Of a stretch of DNA of 64,000 nucleotides, positions 9,917-17,918 are shown piece after piece; within the stretch, counting starts at the first letter, position 1, and each line of letters begins with the position of its first letter. The stretch is from the NCBI GenBank assembly GCA_942493135.1, contig OW818684.1:7564001-7628000 (forward strand). Direction: 5' to 3'. This stretch comes from Planctellipticum sp942493135. Lineage in GTDB: Bacteria > Planctomycetota > Planctomycetia > Planctomycetales > Planctomycetaceae. The notes beneath the pieces are model-generated. The model saw only the letters and a list, made by a program, of their open reading frames with translations. It had not been told where the DNA came from and searched no databases. Made by a program: the position numbers and the translations under genes.

Positions 9917-10244
9917 GAATAAGGCCCTGAGAGCATCGGATCAGCGAGGATGTCGCGATCGAAAACTGCGCCCCAGCCGATTGACGGTTTCCAACATACG
10001 GATTCTGAAGAATTCCTCTCCGGAGTTTTCTGGATTGTCGCTAACAATCGCTTCCGCTGAATCGATGAACGACGGCGTCATCGCCCTCAAGTCTCCACGG
10101 ACGCGAGGATTGCGGCGGGACTAACTACTTTTGCTGACCGCGGCCGGCGTGTCTACTCGGTGATCTATGCCGGTGCAGCAGAACTGGCAGACGCCATGTC
10201 CGCCGCACCGCGGACCTCACCCCGCAGGGAGTACTCTGGATGTC
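9917..10244. other. Intergenic region with orphan coding-like fragment at its end
   Basis: No intact gene is visible. From about 10170 onwards one plus-strand frame becomes protein-like and runs into the IS630 remnant (described separately). The rest, 9917-10165, shows nothing I can assign; it should contain the former promoter of the DUF1559 pseudogene. Confidence 0.4.
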
Positions 10245-10385
10245 TCAGCTCGAAGCCGATGACGTGGTCTTGTTACTCAACGCCTTTTGCGACCTCGTGG
10301 ATTCTCGCAGCACCGACAACCGACTGCACCTGCTCGGCGATCTGATCGATATCAGTGTTCGGGTCGTTGCCGTCCAACCACCGCG
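10170..10385 (+). pseudogene. Orphan coding-like fragment, unidentified
   Basis: A plus-strand frame reads TADLTPQGVLWMSQLEADD, then LLLNAFCDLVDSRSTDNRL and HLLGDLIDISVRVVAVQ, with the balanced acidic/hydrophobic composition of a real protein, whereas the sequence after about 10385 turns into the antisense of the IS630 remnant. I do not recognise the family. The simplest reading is a gene fragment truncated at the IS630 boundary; an alternative is that this frame is an antisense shadow, since the opposite strand in another frame also looks moderately protein-like. Confidence 0.3.
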
Positions 10386-10625
10386 CAGCTCATCCTGTTC
10401 GATGCCGGCCAGACATTCGGCGGCGAAGCGGTTCCGCCACGTGCCGACCATTCGACGCGTGCAGCCGAGTTTCTTCGCGATATCCTGGTTCTCGCGGCCG
10501 TCTGCGGCGGCAAGCACGGTCTGAGGCGGCTGGACCAGACGAGCCTGCGTGCTGCGCCTGCGCGACCAATTCGTCAGCGTGGCCCGTTCCTCGTCCGTCA
10601 GCTCTTAAGCAATTGCGACTCGCAT
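10245..10625 (-). pseudogene. IS630-family transposase N-terminal remnant
   Basis: The minus-strand frame begins MRVAIA at 10625, is interrupted by an in-frame TAA at 10605-10607 (codon 7), then continues ELTDEERATLTNWSRRRST and VLAAADGRENQDIAKKLG, CTRRMVGTWRNRFAAECLAG. This is the N-terminal helix-turn-helix half of an IS630/Tc1-type transposase. After IEQDELRGGW (about 10390) the family resemblance ends; the DDE catalytic domain is absent and the frame stops at 10245. A GGAGGATC ribosome-binding site still precedes the ATG. It is a dead remnant, not a functional insertion sequence; I could not identify terminal inverted repeats. Confidence 0.8.
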
Positions 10626-10795
10626 GGCGTGATCCTCCAGAGTTGGAGAATCAGACGCCAGCCGAGGCCAATACGTTTCCGTTTTTCGCGGGCACTACAC
10701 CCGCCTGAATTGCAGTTGCAAGATGGAGTCTCGCGTCTCGCGCATCTTGCGGTGCCGACCGAATTCAGATCTGCGAAAAGTCCTGCGATCCGCTT

Positions 10796-11548
10796 TCATG
10801 CGGAGCTGTCACGATCGGGACGTCCGCGGGGACGCGGCGACCCGGCATTCACATCGATCATCCTCCCCTGTCGAAAGTCCACAACCAGGAGATACGTACT
10901 GACCAGGAGGACCCACACGGGGAAGAGCAATGCGATCCACGCGAAAGTCGTGATAAATACCAGCAGGACCAGGCCGAGCGCAAAGCCGATGACGGAGACC
11001 GGGCGGGAGAGGGCCGCCGTGCGGAGGCCGATGGACGACGTGACGAACATGAACACGGCGGCCATTCGCGTGCCATAGGTCGTCGTCAGGGAGTAGGCCA
11101 GCTCGCGTCCGATCCGAAATGCCTCGCTCTGTCGGGGGAGGAGGGTTTCGTCGGCGAACGCCGCCACCAGTCCCCGGGCGACCGCCGCAGCGACGAACAG
11201 CATGGCGACGAACAGCAGTCCGCTGCCCAGAAACACGGTGGCGAAGAAGCGATCCTCGTGCTGCCCGATGCGGTTGCGGAGCGCCCCCATGAACCACAGA
11301 AACGTGATCCCGGCAAAGGGAACAAGATTCAGGGCCAGGCCGATCGAGTTCCGCATCGCGGGGTTTCTGAGCCAGTCGCCCGGGTCCGCCGGATCGACGG
11401 GAATCGCGAGCCGGATCAGAGCCAAACTGACGATATAGAGGGCCGCGAAGAGGACACCGCTGATGGCGACTCCGCGCGGCGCGGCCGGGGGCTGTGAAGA
11501 ATCCCTCGGCACTGTGTTCATCGTATTCTCGGAAGGCGTGTCGCACAT
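10796..11548 (-). CDS. Hypothetical integral membrane protein
   Basis: About 250 aa from the ATG at 11548 (MCDTPSENTMNT); a second in-frame ATG at 11521 is equally possible. There are about five hydrophobic segments: VLFAALYIVSLALIRLA, IGLALNLVPFAGITFLW, FFATVFLGSGLLFVAMLFV, MAAVFMFVTSSIGL, and a long VIGFALGLVLLVFITTF/ALLFPVWVLLVSTYLLV hairpin, followed by a basic tail. I do not recognise a named family or catalytic motif. It lies 221 bp downstream of the SulP transporter on the same strand, so it could be the last gene of that transcription unit or independent. The weakly conserved N-terminus before the first membrane segment makes the start uncertain. Confidence 0.7.
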   Translation of the reverse strand: MCDTPSENTMNTVPRDSSQPPAAPRGVAISGVLFAALYIVSLALIRLAIPVDPADPGDWLRNPAMRNSIGLALNLVPFAGITFLWFMGALRNRIGQHEDRFFATVFLGSGLLFVAMLFVAAAVARGLVAAFADETLLPRQSEAFRIGRELAYSLTTTYGTRMAAVFMFVTSSIGLRTAALSRPVSVIGFALGLVLLVFITTFAWIALLFPVWVLLVSTYLLVVDFRQGRMIDVNAGSPRPRGRPDRDSSA

Positions 11549-11769
11549 CGTCAGGTCAGCGTCGCCGAACGGTCGAATGGTCGTCCGCTGTCGAGGTTGT
11601 GTCAATTAGAATTGCTTCGTCTCTATCCTGTGTCCTGTGACATTCCGGGGGCGTTGCAGCCATCTGCCGAGTGGAACGTCGCGATCCGAATACAGACGCC
11701 GGTCGTGGCGAATGCGCCACACACTGGCCCAGAAAGCTCCTTTGCCGGAATGAAGATCGCTCGTCGGCG

Positions 11770-13491
11770 TCAGCAAGGTGTCTCGGCTAATTTTGGAATC
11801 CCCAGTTCGAACTCTGCGACGACTTGATCCACGGACTGCAGGCGTCCGAGATGGCCGACCTGTCCTTCCAGGCCCTCGGCACGCAGCAGATCGCGGTTTC
11901 GCGCGTGGGCCTCGACGATTCGCAATTGCACACGGCGAGCGGCGAGATCCCGCTGCAGGGCCGACAACAGGCGCGCGCCGGAAACGTCTACGAACGGCGA
12001 ATTCGACAGATCGCAGACGACAAACTGCAACTGCGGCAAGGCGGCGATCCTGGCCCACACGGCCTGTCGCACGTAGTCGGCATTGAAGTAGAGCAGAGAT
12101 GCTTCGACGCGAAAGATCAGCGCGCCGGGAACGGGTTCGTTGTCCGGATGGCGTTCGAGGTCCGAGAAGCGTCGCGTACCGGGAATGCGTCCGAGAAAGG
12201 CGACTCGCGGCCGGGCTGCAGCGCTGATGAGCATCAGCAGCGAAACGACTGCGGCCAGCAGGACGCCCTTGAGGATGCCCAGGCACAGAACACCGGCCAT
12301 CGCCACCAGGGAGATTCGAAATTCGAGGCGGCTGACCTGGCGCAGACGGCTCAAAGCGGCAATATCAATCAGGCCCCGGACGGCAACGAGCAGGACGGCG
12401 GCCAGCACCACATTCGGCAGATTCTTCAGCAGGCCGGTCAGAAACAGCAGGCAGACGCCCAGGGCGACCGACGCGAAGACCAGCGCGAGCGGCGATTTTG
12501 CACCCGCCTTGTCGTTGACTGCCGATTGCGACAGGCCGCCGGCGACCGGAAAGCCTTGCGCGAACGCCACGGAAAGATTGGCGGTGCCCAGCGCGAGAAG
12601 TTCCTGACGCGCATCGACCTCGTAGCCATTCTTCGCCGCGAGCGTCCGGGCCGCTGATACACTCTCGATGTACGAGAGCAGGAAGCACGCGGCGGCCAGT
12701 GGGAGGACTCCGTCCGCGTCCTGCAGACGCAGCGACGGCAGGCTGAGTCTCGGCAGGCCTTGGGGCAGTTCGCCGACGATCGTCACGCCGCGGTCGCCCA
12801 GCGAAGTGAGCGACATGACGACAATCGCCAGCACGACGACCATCAGGGCGACGGGGCGTCCCGGCAGGAACTTGTCGCCAGTCACGAGCAGCGCCAGCGC
12901 CGCCAGTCCAAAGCTGAGAACAACAAGGTTCGTCTGAGGAAGCTGCAAGACGAGGATCCACAGCCGCTCAAAGAAGTGCTCTCCGCCGCCGGGGATTCCG
13001 AAGAGTTTGGGGAGTTGCGTGAGGGCGATTGTGAGTGCCGCGCCGGCCTTGAAGCCGACCAGGATCGTCTCGCTGATGAAGCTCATCAGGCCGCTCAAGC
13101 GGAGCAGCCACGCCACTGCGCAGAGGACGGCCACGACAAACGCCGTAAGAGAGGCGATCGCCACCCAGCGGGCCGGGTCGCCGTCGGCCATGCTGGCGAC
13201 GGTCGACCCGACGAGCATGGCGATGGCGGAGGTCGGACCGACCGCCAGTTGTCGCGACGTTCCGAACAGGGCGTAAGCCAGACCGCCGAGCAGGTAACAG
13301 TAGATGCCGCAATGCGGGGGCATTCCGGCCAGCGACGCGTAAGCGAGGGAGACCGGGATGGCGTACGCGGCCAGAGTGAGTCCGGCGATCAGATCGGAAC
13401 CGAGCCAGGCGCGTTCGTAGCGCAGCAGCCAGCTCAGCGGGGCAGAGATCTGTGCAGCCGATGAAGATTGATGTGAGGTGTTAGTCGCCAT
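11770..13491 (-). CDS. SulP (SLC26) family anion transporter with STAS domain
   Basis: 573 aa. The N-terminal half is a SulP transporter: LIAGLTLAAYAIPVSLAYA in the first membrane segments, AVGPTSAIAMLVGS (conserved SulP motif), FPVAGGLSQSAVND, and about 12-14 hydrophobic segments. The C-terminal 110 residues form a STAS domain (FRVEASLLYFNADYV, and CDLSNSPFVDVSGARLL with the usual phosphoacceptor-type loop around Ser/Asp). SulP proteins move sulfate, bicarbonate, chloride or dicarboxylates; the substrate cannot be read here. No carbonic anhydrase domain is fused. The DUF4239/bestrophin-like gene ends 75 bp upstream on the same strand, which fits a small anion-handling operon. Confidence 0.92.
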   Translation of the reverse strand: MATNTSHQSSSAAQISAPLSWLLRYERAWLGSDLIAGLTLAAYAIPVSLAYASLAGMPPHCGIYCYLLGGLAYALFGTSRQLAVGPTSAIAMLVGSTVASMADGDPARWVAIASLTAFVVAVLCAVAWLLRLSGLMSFISETILVGFKAGAALTIALTQLPKLFGIPGGGEHFFERLWILVLQLPQTNLVVLSFGLAALALLVTGDKFLPGRPVALMVVVLAIVVMSLTSLGDRGVTIVGELPQGLPRLSLPSLRLQDADGVLPLAAACFLLSYIESVSAARTLAAKNGYEVDARQELLALGTANLSVAFAQGFPVAGGLSQSAVNDKAGAKSPLALVFASVALGVCLLFLTGLLKNLPNVVLAAVLLVAVRGLIDIAALSRLRQVSRLEFRISLVAMAGVLCLGILKGVLLAAVVSLLMLISAAARPRVAFLGRIPGTRRFSDLERHPDNEPVPGALIFRVEASLLYFNADYVRQAVWARIAALPQLQFVVCDLSNSPFVDVSGARLLSALQRDLAARRVQLRIVEAHARNRDLLRAEGLEGQVGHLGRLQSVDQVVAEFELGIPKLAETPC

Positions 13492-13566
13492 GAGCGGGCA
13501 TCCCTGGGAAGTCCACCGCGTCGAGCGTCGGTCACGGCCTACCGGAAGACGGAAGTGTCGAGTTCG

Positions 13567-14349
13567 TCAGCGGGGCTCCATCATTTTCAGGACATCCATG
13601 AGCGGCTGCTGGCCTGTCTGGATCAGACCCTTTGCGGGATTGTCGAGGTCCGCAATCAGGATCATGACACCGGAGAAGGCGAGAGCAATCGCCAGCGAAG
13701 CGAGCGAGCGAGTGGACCCGGCCAGCCCGCCATGATAGCCCATCGCGGCCATCGCCAGCACGGTTTCGCCGAACAGGACCAGCCAGATCACCGAGGGGAT
13801 GCGGTGTTGAATCCCCATCATGATCCGATCGGCGTGCCGGTCGATCACGTCGTTGAGTGCATTGATATAGAGTCCGGTCCGGACCATGCTGTCCTGCTTC
13901 TCCGCGGCGCGCTCCGCATGCATCCAGAGGCGGACGTGGAGATCTTCGGACTGGCGAATCGCGGCCGCGAGATTCCCGGTCTGGACGCCTTCGATGCGGG
14001 CGGCGACATACTCCCGCAGTAGCGCGCGGCTCGCCTTGCTTTCGGGATCCGGCAGGAGACCGGCCCGCAGCCAGGCCGTGCCCACGGCATTTGCTTCCTG
14101 CAGCACCAACTCCTTGCGGCTTTCGTAGCGGGAGGCCGCAAAGCTGAAGGTGAACGCCAGCAGGAATGCCAGCAGGCCTAGCGTCGCAGCAACCATTTCG
14201 CCGACGGGGACCTCCTTCTCGGAGTCAGAGCGTTTGTGGCGGTGGACACCCAACCGATACCCGACCTCCAGAGCGGTCAGGACAATCGCCACTGTCACGA
14301 CGAACAGCACTCCCAAAGGGAGGCTGTCAAGGAATCCCTGATCCGGCAT
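13567..14349 (-). CDS. DUF4239 (bestrophin-like) membrane protein
   Basis: 260 aa. Two N-terminal membrane segments (LGVLFVVTVAIVLTALEV and MVAATLGLLAFLLAFTFSF) flank a short cytoplasmic loop; a helical soluble middle (RYESRKELVLQEANAVGTA is the recognisable family signature) is followed by two C-terminal membrane segments (VIWLVLFGETVLAMAAMG and LASLAIALAFSGVMIL). This is the DUF4239 layout, a family described as bestrophin-like and therefore a possible anion channel, though no activity is proven. The 75-bp spacing to SulP suggests co-transcription. A 10-bp inverted repeat lies just upstream of the start. Confidence 0.8.
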   Translation of the reverse strand: MPDQGFLDSLPLGVLFVVTVAIVLTALEVGYRLGVHRHKRSDSEKEVPVGEMVAATLGLLAFLLAFTFSFAASRYESRKELVLQEANAVGTAWLRAGLLPDPESKASRALLREYVAARIEGVQTGNLAAAIRQSEDLHVRLWMHAERAAEKQDSMVRTGLYINALNDVIDRHADRIMMGIQHRIPSVIWLVLFGETVLAMAAMGYHGGLAGSTRSLASLAIALAFSGVMILIADLDNPAKGLIQTGQQPLMDVLKMMEPR

Positions 14350-14947
14350 TGGCAGCGTCCTGCGGTCCAGGTTGAGGGGGTACGGCGATGCGACACCGCC
14401 AGCAAAGGCGGAAGGTTCCGGGCATTCGTCTGGCGGTGTATCACTCTGCCAGTCTTACCTGTTCGAAAGACTGTTGTTCGAAATTGTGAGAACTGTTGAT
14501 CCCCCTATTGCGGACGCTGCGGGGGATTGGCAGGATAGCAGTCAGCGCTCAGAAATGCTGGTGAAAATCGTCTGCGGCCTGTTCCCGGTGCCATTTGCAG
14601 TCGACCGGGCGGTCGCGCCACCGTCAATCCCCTGAAAGAAGCGTCCATGTCCCCGGAAATGGGCGGTGAGCGCGGACGGCGACTTCCTGCAGGCAGGGTA
14701 CAGGCGGCCAAAAGCACCGGCACGCAGGCTCCGGAGGGATCGCCGGCCAGCCTGGACGCTCAGCGAAGTCTCGCTGCAGTCGATGTGAAAATGTTCGGCG
14801 ATTGTTTGCGACGCCGGATCAAGGATCTCGCTCAGTTACCCGCGAACTGCGCTGCCGTACTGACGGGCTGGAGGTTCCGCGTCAGAGACGGAGACCTGCG
14901 TCGATTCATCAAGTCTGCCAGTCGGGCATGCGGCGAGGGAGCATCGC
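14350..14947. other. 600-bp divergent intergenic region
   Basis: Lies between the minus-strand DUF4239 gene and the plus-strand small ORF. Besides the inverted repeat at 14393-14439 I see no convincing gene; frames that are open here have no family resemblance and mixed composition. Promoters for both directions are expected in it. Confidence 0.4.
14393..14439. repeat. Inverted repeat upstream of the DUF4239 gene
   Basis: Arms ACACCGCCAG (14393-14402) and CTGGCGGTGT (14430-14439) are perfectly complementary, separated by 27 bp. The position, 44 bp before the start of the minus-strand DUF4239-SulP pair, fits an operator or a 5' untranslated hairpin, but nothing proves it. Confidence 0.4.
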
Positions 14948-15283
14948 ATGACGACAATGACCGCTCGCCAGCCTTACATCGGCCTGTTTATCGAATCTTC
15001 CCCCCAACAGTGGGTCGTCGGAGATCGGGATGGGCGACTGTGGATCGTCTCTCCCGTAGAGGTCCGCTGGCAGAATCGCCTGCCGTTCGAATCGGACGAG
15101 CACACCAACCTTGAACTCGTACCGAAGCACTATTCATACCTGCTCGATGCAGAAGATCTGACGCAGCCTGGAGCATGTCATGACGACCGAACAGGGCCGA
15201 CTCGATCAAGCGCGTGCGGAGGGCGTTCCCTGGAAGAAATGGGGGCCCTACCTCAGCGAACGGCAGTGGGGCACCGTGCGTGA
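14948..15283 (+). CDS. Small hypothetical protein overlapping the glucosidase gene
   Basis: 111 aa at most. The ATG at 14948 is preceded by GAGGGAG at 14935-14941, a good ribosome-binding site. Residues 1-70 look real (YIGLFIESSPQQWVVGDRDG, RLWIVSPVEVRW, LELVPKHYSYLLD) and resemble short uncharacterised planctomycete proteins. The last 35 residues overlap the start of the next gene by 104 bp and are unlike the rest, so either the true protein ends early after a frameshift (a stop in the neighbouring frame lies at 15181-15183, giving a classical ATGA junction) or the tail is simply unconserved. No function can be assigned. Confidence 0.5.
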   Translation: MTTMTARQPYIGLFIESSPQQWVVGDRDGRLWIVSPVEVRWQNRLPFESDEHTNLELVPKHYSYLLDAEDLTQPGACHDDRTGPTRSSACGGRSLEEMGALPQRTAVGHRA

Positions 15284-17918
15284 GGACTACAGCGAGAATG
15301 GCGACGCCTGGAATTTTTTCACACACGAGCAGGCCCGCTCGCGCGCCTATCGCTGGGGTGAAGATGGCCTGGCGGGCATTTCGGACGACCAGCAGCAGCT
15401 CTGTTTTGCGCTGGCCCTCTGGAACGGCAAGGATGCGATTCTCAAGGAGCGCCTGTTCGGATTGACCAACAGCGAGGGGAACCACGGCGAGGATGTCAAG
15501 GAGTATTACTTTTATCTCGACAGCACGCCGACCCATACTTACATGAAGTATCTTTACAAGTATCCTCAGGCGGCTTTTCCGTACGCCGACCTGGTGGAGA
15601 CGAACCGTCGGCGCAATCGCAACGATATGGAGTATGAGCTCCTCGACACGGGCGTCTTCCAGGATGACCGGTATTTCGACATCTTCGTGGAGTACGCCAA
15701 GGCCGGTCCGGAAGACATGCTGGTGCGGATCACCGCCGTCAACCGCGGACCCGAGGCGGCCGAACTGCACCTGCTCCCGACGCTGTGGTTCCGCAACGAC
15801 TGGTCGAGCTGGATCGCCGAGTCGAACCGATCCGGCCGGAAACCGAACCTCAAGCAGGTTCAGTCGTCATCCGGCAGGAGTGTCGTCTCGGTAACGCACT
15901 CGGTGCTCGATGAGTTTACGCTTTGCTGTGAGGGTGGGGCTCCGCTGCTCTTCACGGAGAACGAAACCAATCACGCGCGTCTGTTCCCCGGGCAGAAGAA
16001 CGAGAGCCTCCACGTCAAGGACGGCATCAACGACTGCGTGGTGCAGGGCCATCAGAACGCGGTGAATCCCGAACAGCAGGGGACTAAAGTCGCGGCGCAT
16101 TACCAGATGAATGTCGGCGCCGGACAGACGACCGTGATCCGGCTGCGGCTTTCCAAAGGTTCTCCGAGCCAGAACGGCGCCCCGTTTGGCAAGGCGTTCG
16201 ATCAGGTCTTCGCCGACAGACTGAGCGAGGCCGACGCGTTCTACAAGTCCGTGACGCCTCCGTCGACGAGTCCCGATGCAGCCAACGTGATGCGTCAGGC
16301 GCTGGCCGGCATGCTCTGGAGCAAGCAGTTCTTCTTCTTCGACGGTGACAACTGGCTCGACGAGCACAACTCCAACCCGCTGCACTCCGGATATCGGAAC
16401 TCGCGGAATTCGGAATGGTTCCACATGTTGAACAAGGACATCATCTCGATGCCCGACAAGTGGGAGTATCCCTGGTACGCCGCCTGGGATCTGGCCTTCC
16501 ACACGCTGCCGCTGGCGATCGTCGACCCCGACTTCGCGAAGGAGCAGATGTCGCTGATGCTCAAGGGGGTGTACCTGCACCCCAGCGGCCAGCTTCCGGC
16601 GTACGAGTGGAATTTCAGCGACGTGAACCCGCCGGTGCATGCCTGGGCAACTCTCTTCCTCCATCGCACGACCCAAGCTCTGGGCGGCGAGACGGACGTC
16701 GATTTCCTGAGAGGGGCGTTCAACAAGTTGATGTTGAACTTCACCTGGTGGGCCAATCGCAAGGACCGCTTTGGCAAGAATGTGTTCGAAGGAGGCTTTC
16801 TCGGTCTCGACAACATCGGCGTGTTCGACCGCAGCGCCCCACTTCCTACCGGGGGCCACCTGGAACAAGCGGACGGCACGGCCTGGATGGCGCTGTTCTG
16901 CCAGAACATGACGGAACTCGCCATCGAACTCGCGACACATGATCCCATTTACGAAGACATGGTCCTGAAGTTCGTGGAACAGTTCTACTACATCGCCTCG
17001 GCCATGAACCGTACCGGGCAGGACGGCATGTGGGACGAGGAAGACGGCTTCTACTACGACTTGCTGCGGTTTCCCGATGGCAGCGCCACGCGGCTCAAGG
17101 TGCGTTCCCTGGTGGGGCTGCTGCCCCTGTGCGCCACGACAATCATCGAACCGTGGCAGCGGGAGCACGTTCCACGCGCGTTGTCAGGCCTCCTGGAACG
17201 ACTGCGGCGCATGCCGGAACTTGGAAAGTCGATGCACCCCACTGGACCGGGGCATCTGGGCGTGAATGATCGTGGATTGCTGTCGATTCTCGATCCGGAA
17301 CGGCTCCGACGGGTCCTCACCAAGATGCTCGACGAGAACGAGTTTTTCGGCCCTTACGGCATCCGCTCGATCTCGAAGTTCCACGAGCAGCACCCCTATG
17401 TCTACTACCTGGAGGGTCAGGAGTACCGTGTGGACTATTTGCCGGCCGAGTCGAACACGGGCATGTTCGGCGGAAACTCCAACTGGCGCGGTCCGGTCTG
17501 GATGCCGGTGAACGCCATGATCATCCGGGCTCTCCTGCAGTACTACCTGTACTACGGCGACAACTTCAAGATCGAATGTCCGACGGGTTCGGGGAAGATG
17601 ATGAACCTGTTCGAGGTGAGCCAGGAGCTCTCGGACCGGCTCACTCGGATCTTTCTTCGAGATGAGCACGGCCGGCGCCCCGTGTATGGCGGCACGGAGA
17701 AGTTCCAGTCCGATCCCCATTGGCGAGATCACCTGCAGTTCTTCGAATACTTCCACGGCGACAACGGCGCGGGGCTGGGCGCCAGCCATCAGACGGGTTG
17801 GACGGGGCTCGTGGCCAAGTTCATTCAGCTCTACGGTTTTCTGGATGCGCAGCGAATCCTGGAAGGCGGCAAGATGGCCGCGTTCCAGAAGAAGGCAGGA
17901 GAACGCGGAAGTGCGTGA
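15180..17918 (+). CDS. GH63-like / MGH1-like glucosidase
   Basis: 912 aa, cytosolic (no signal peptide). The ATG at 15180 follows GGAG at about 15170. The N-terminal portion (WGTVREDYSENGDAWNFFTHEQARSRAYRWGEDGLAG) and the C-terminal alpha-toroid portion (WEYPWYAAWDLAFHTLPLA, LPAYEWNFSDVNPPVHAWA, GGFLGLDNIGVFDRS, YLPAESNTGMFGGNSNWRG) match bacterial proteins related to glycoside hydrolase family 63 and the mannosylglycerate-hydrolase-like domain. These act on alpha-linked glucosides, but the natural substrate of this subgroup is not established; the conserved Asp in YAAWDLAF and acidic residues in the EWNFSDVNPP loop are candidate catalytic positions. The gene overlaps the next one (GH13) by 8 bp, so the two are translationally coupled and probably work in storage-glucan or trehalose-type sugar metabolism. 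Confidence 0.85.
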   Translation: MTTEQGRLDQARAEGVPWKKWGPYLSERQWGTVREDYSENGDAWNFFTHEQARSRAYRWGEDGLAGISDDQQQLCFALALWNGKDAILKERLFGLTNSEGNHGEDVKEYYFYLDSTPTHTYMKYLYKYPQAAFPYADLVETNRRRNRNDMEYELLDTGVFQDDRYFDIFVEYAKAGPEDMLVRITAVNRGPEAAELHLLPTLWFRNDWSSWIAESNRSGRKPNLKQVQSSSGRSVVSVTHSVLDEFTLCCEGGAPLLFTENETNHARLFPGQKNESLHVKDGINDCVVQGHQNAVNPEQQGTKVAAHYQMNVGAGQTTVIRLRLSKGSPSQNGAPFGKAFDQVFADRLSEADAFYKSVTPPSTSPDAANVMRQALAGMLWSKQFFFFDGDNWLDEHNSNPLHSGYRNSRNSEWFHMLNKDIISMPDKWEYPWYAAWDLAFHTLPLAIVDPDFAKEQMSLMLKGVYLHPSGQLPAYEWNFSDVNPPVHAWATLFLHRTTQALGGETDVDFLRGAFNKLMLNFTWWANRKDRFGKNVFEGGFLGLDNIGVFDRSAPLPTGGHLEQADGTAWMALFCQNMTELAIELATHDPIYEDMVLKFVEQFYYIASAMNRTGQDGMWDEEDGFYYDLLRFPDGSATRLKVRSLVGLLPLCATTIIEPWQREHVPRALSGLLERLRRMPELGKSMHPTGPGHLGVNDRGLLSILDPERLRRVLTKMLDENEFFGPYGIRSISKFHEQHPYVYYLEGQEYRVDYLPAESNTGMFGGNSNWRGPVWMPVNAMIIRALLQYYLYYGDNFKIECPTGSGKMMNLFEVSQELSDRLTRIFLRDEHGRRPVYGGTEKFQSDPHWRDHLQFFEYFHGDNGAGLGASHQTGWTGLVAKFIQLYGFLDAQRILEGGKMAAFQKKAGERGSA
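17897..17902 (+). promoter_or_regulatory. Ribosome-binding site deciding the GTG start of the GH13 gene
   Basis: AGGAGA inside the last codons of the upstream glucosidase gene, 8 nt before GTG at 17911. It supports a non-ATG start and coupled translation. Confidence 0.7.

Noticed and set aside
14647..15114. Plus-strand open frame of 155 codons before the small ORF
   Set aside because: It overlaps the better-supported frame at 14948, has no good ribosome-binding site, and an Arg/Ala-rich composition without motifs.
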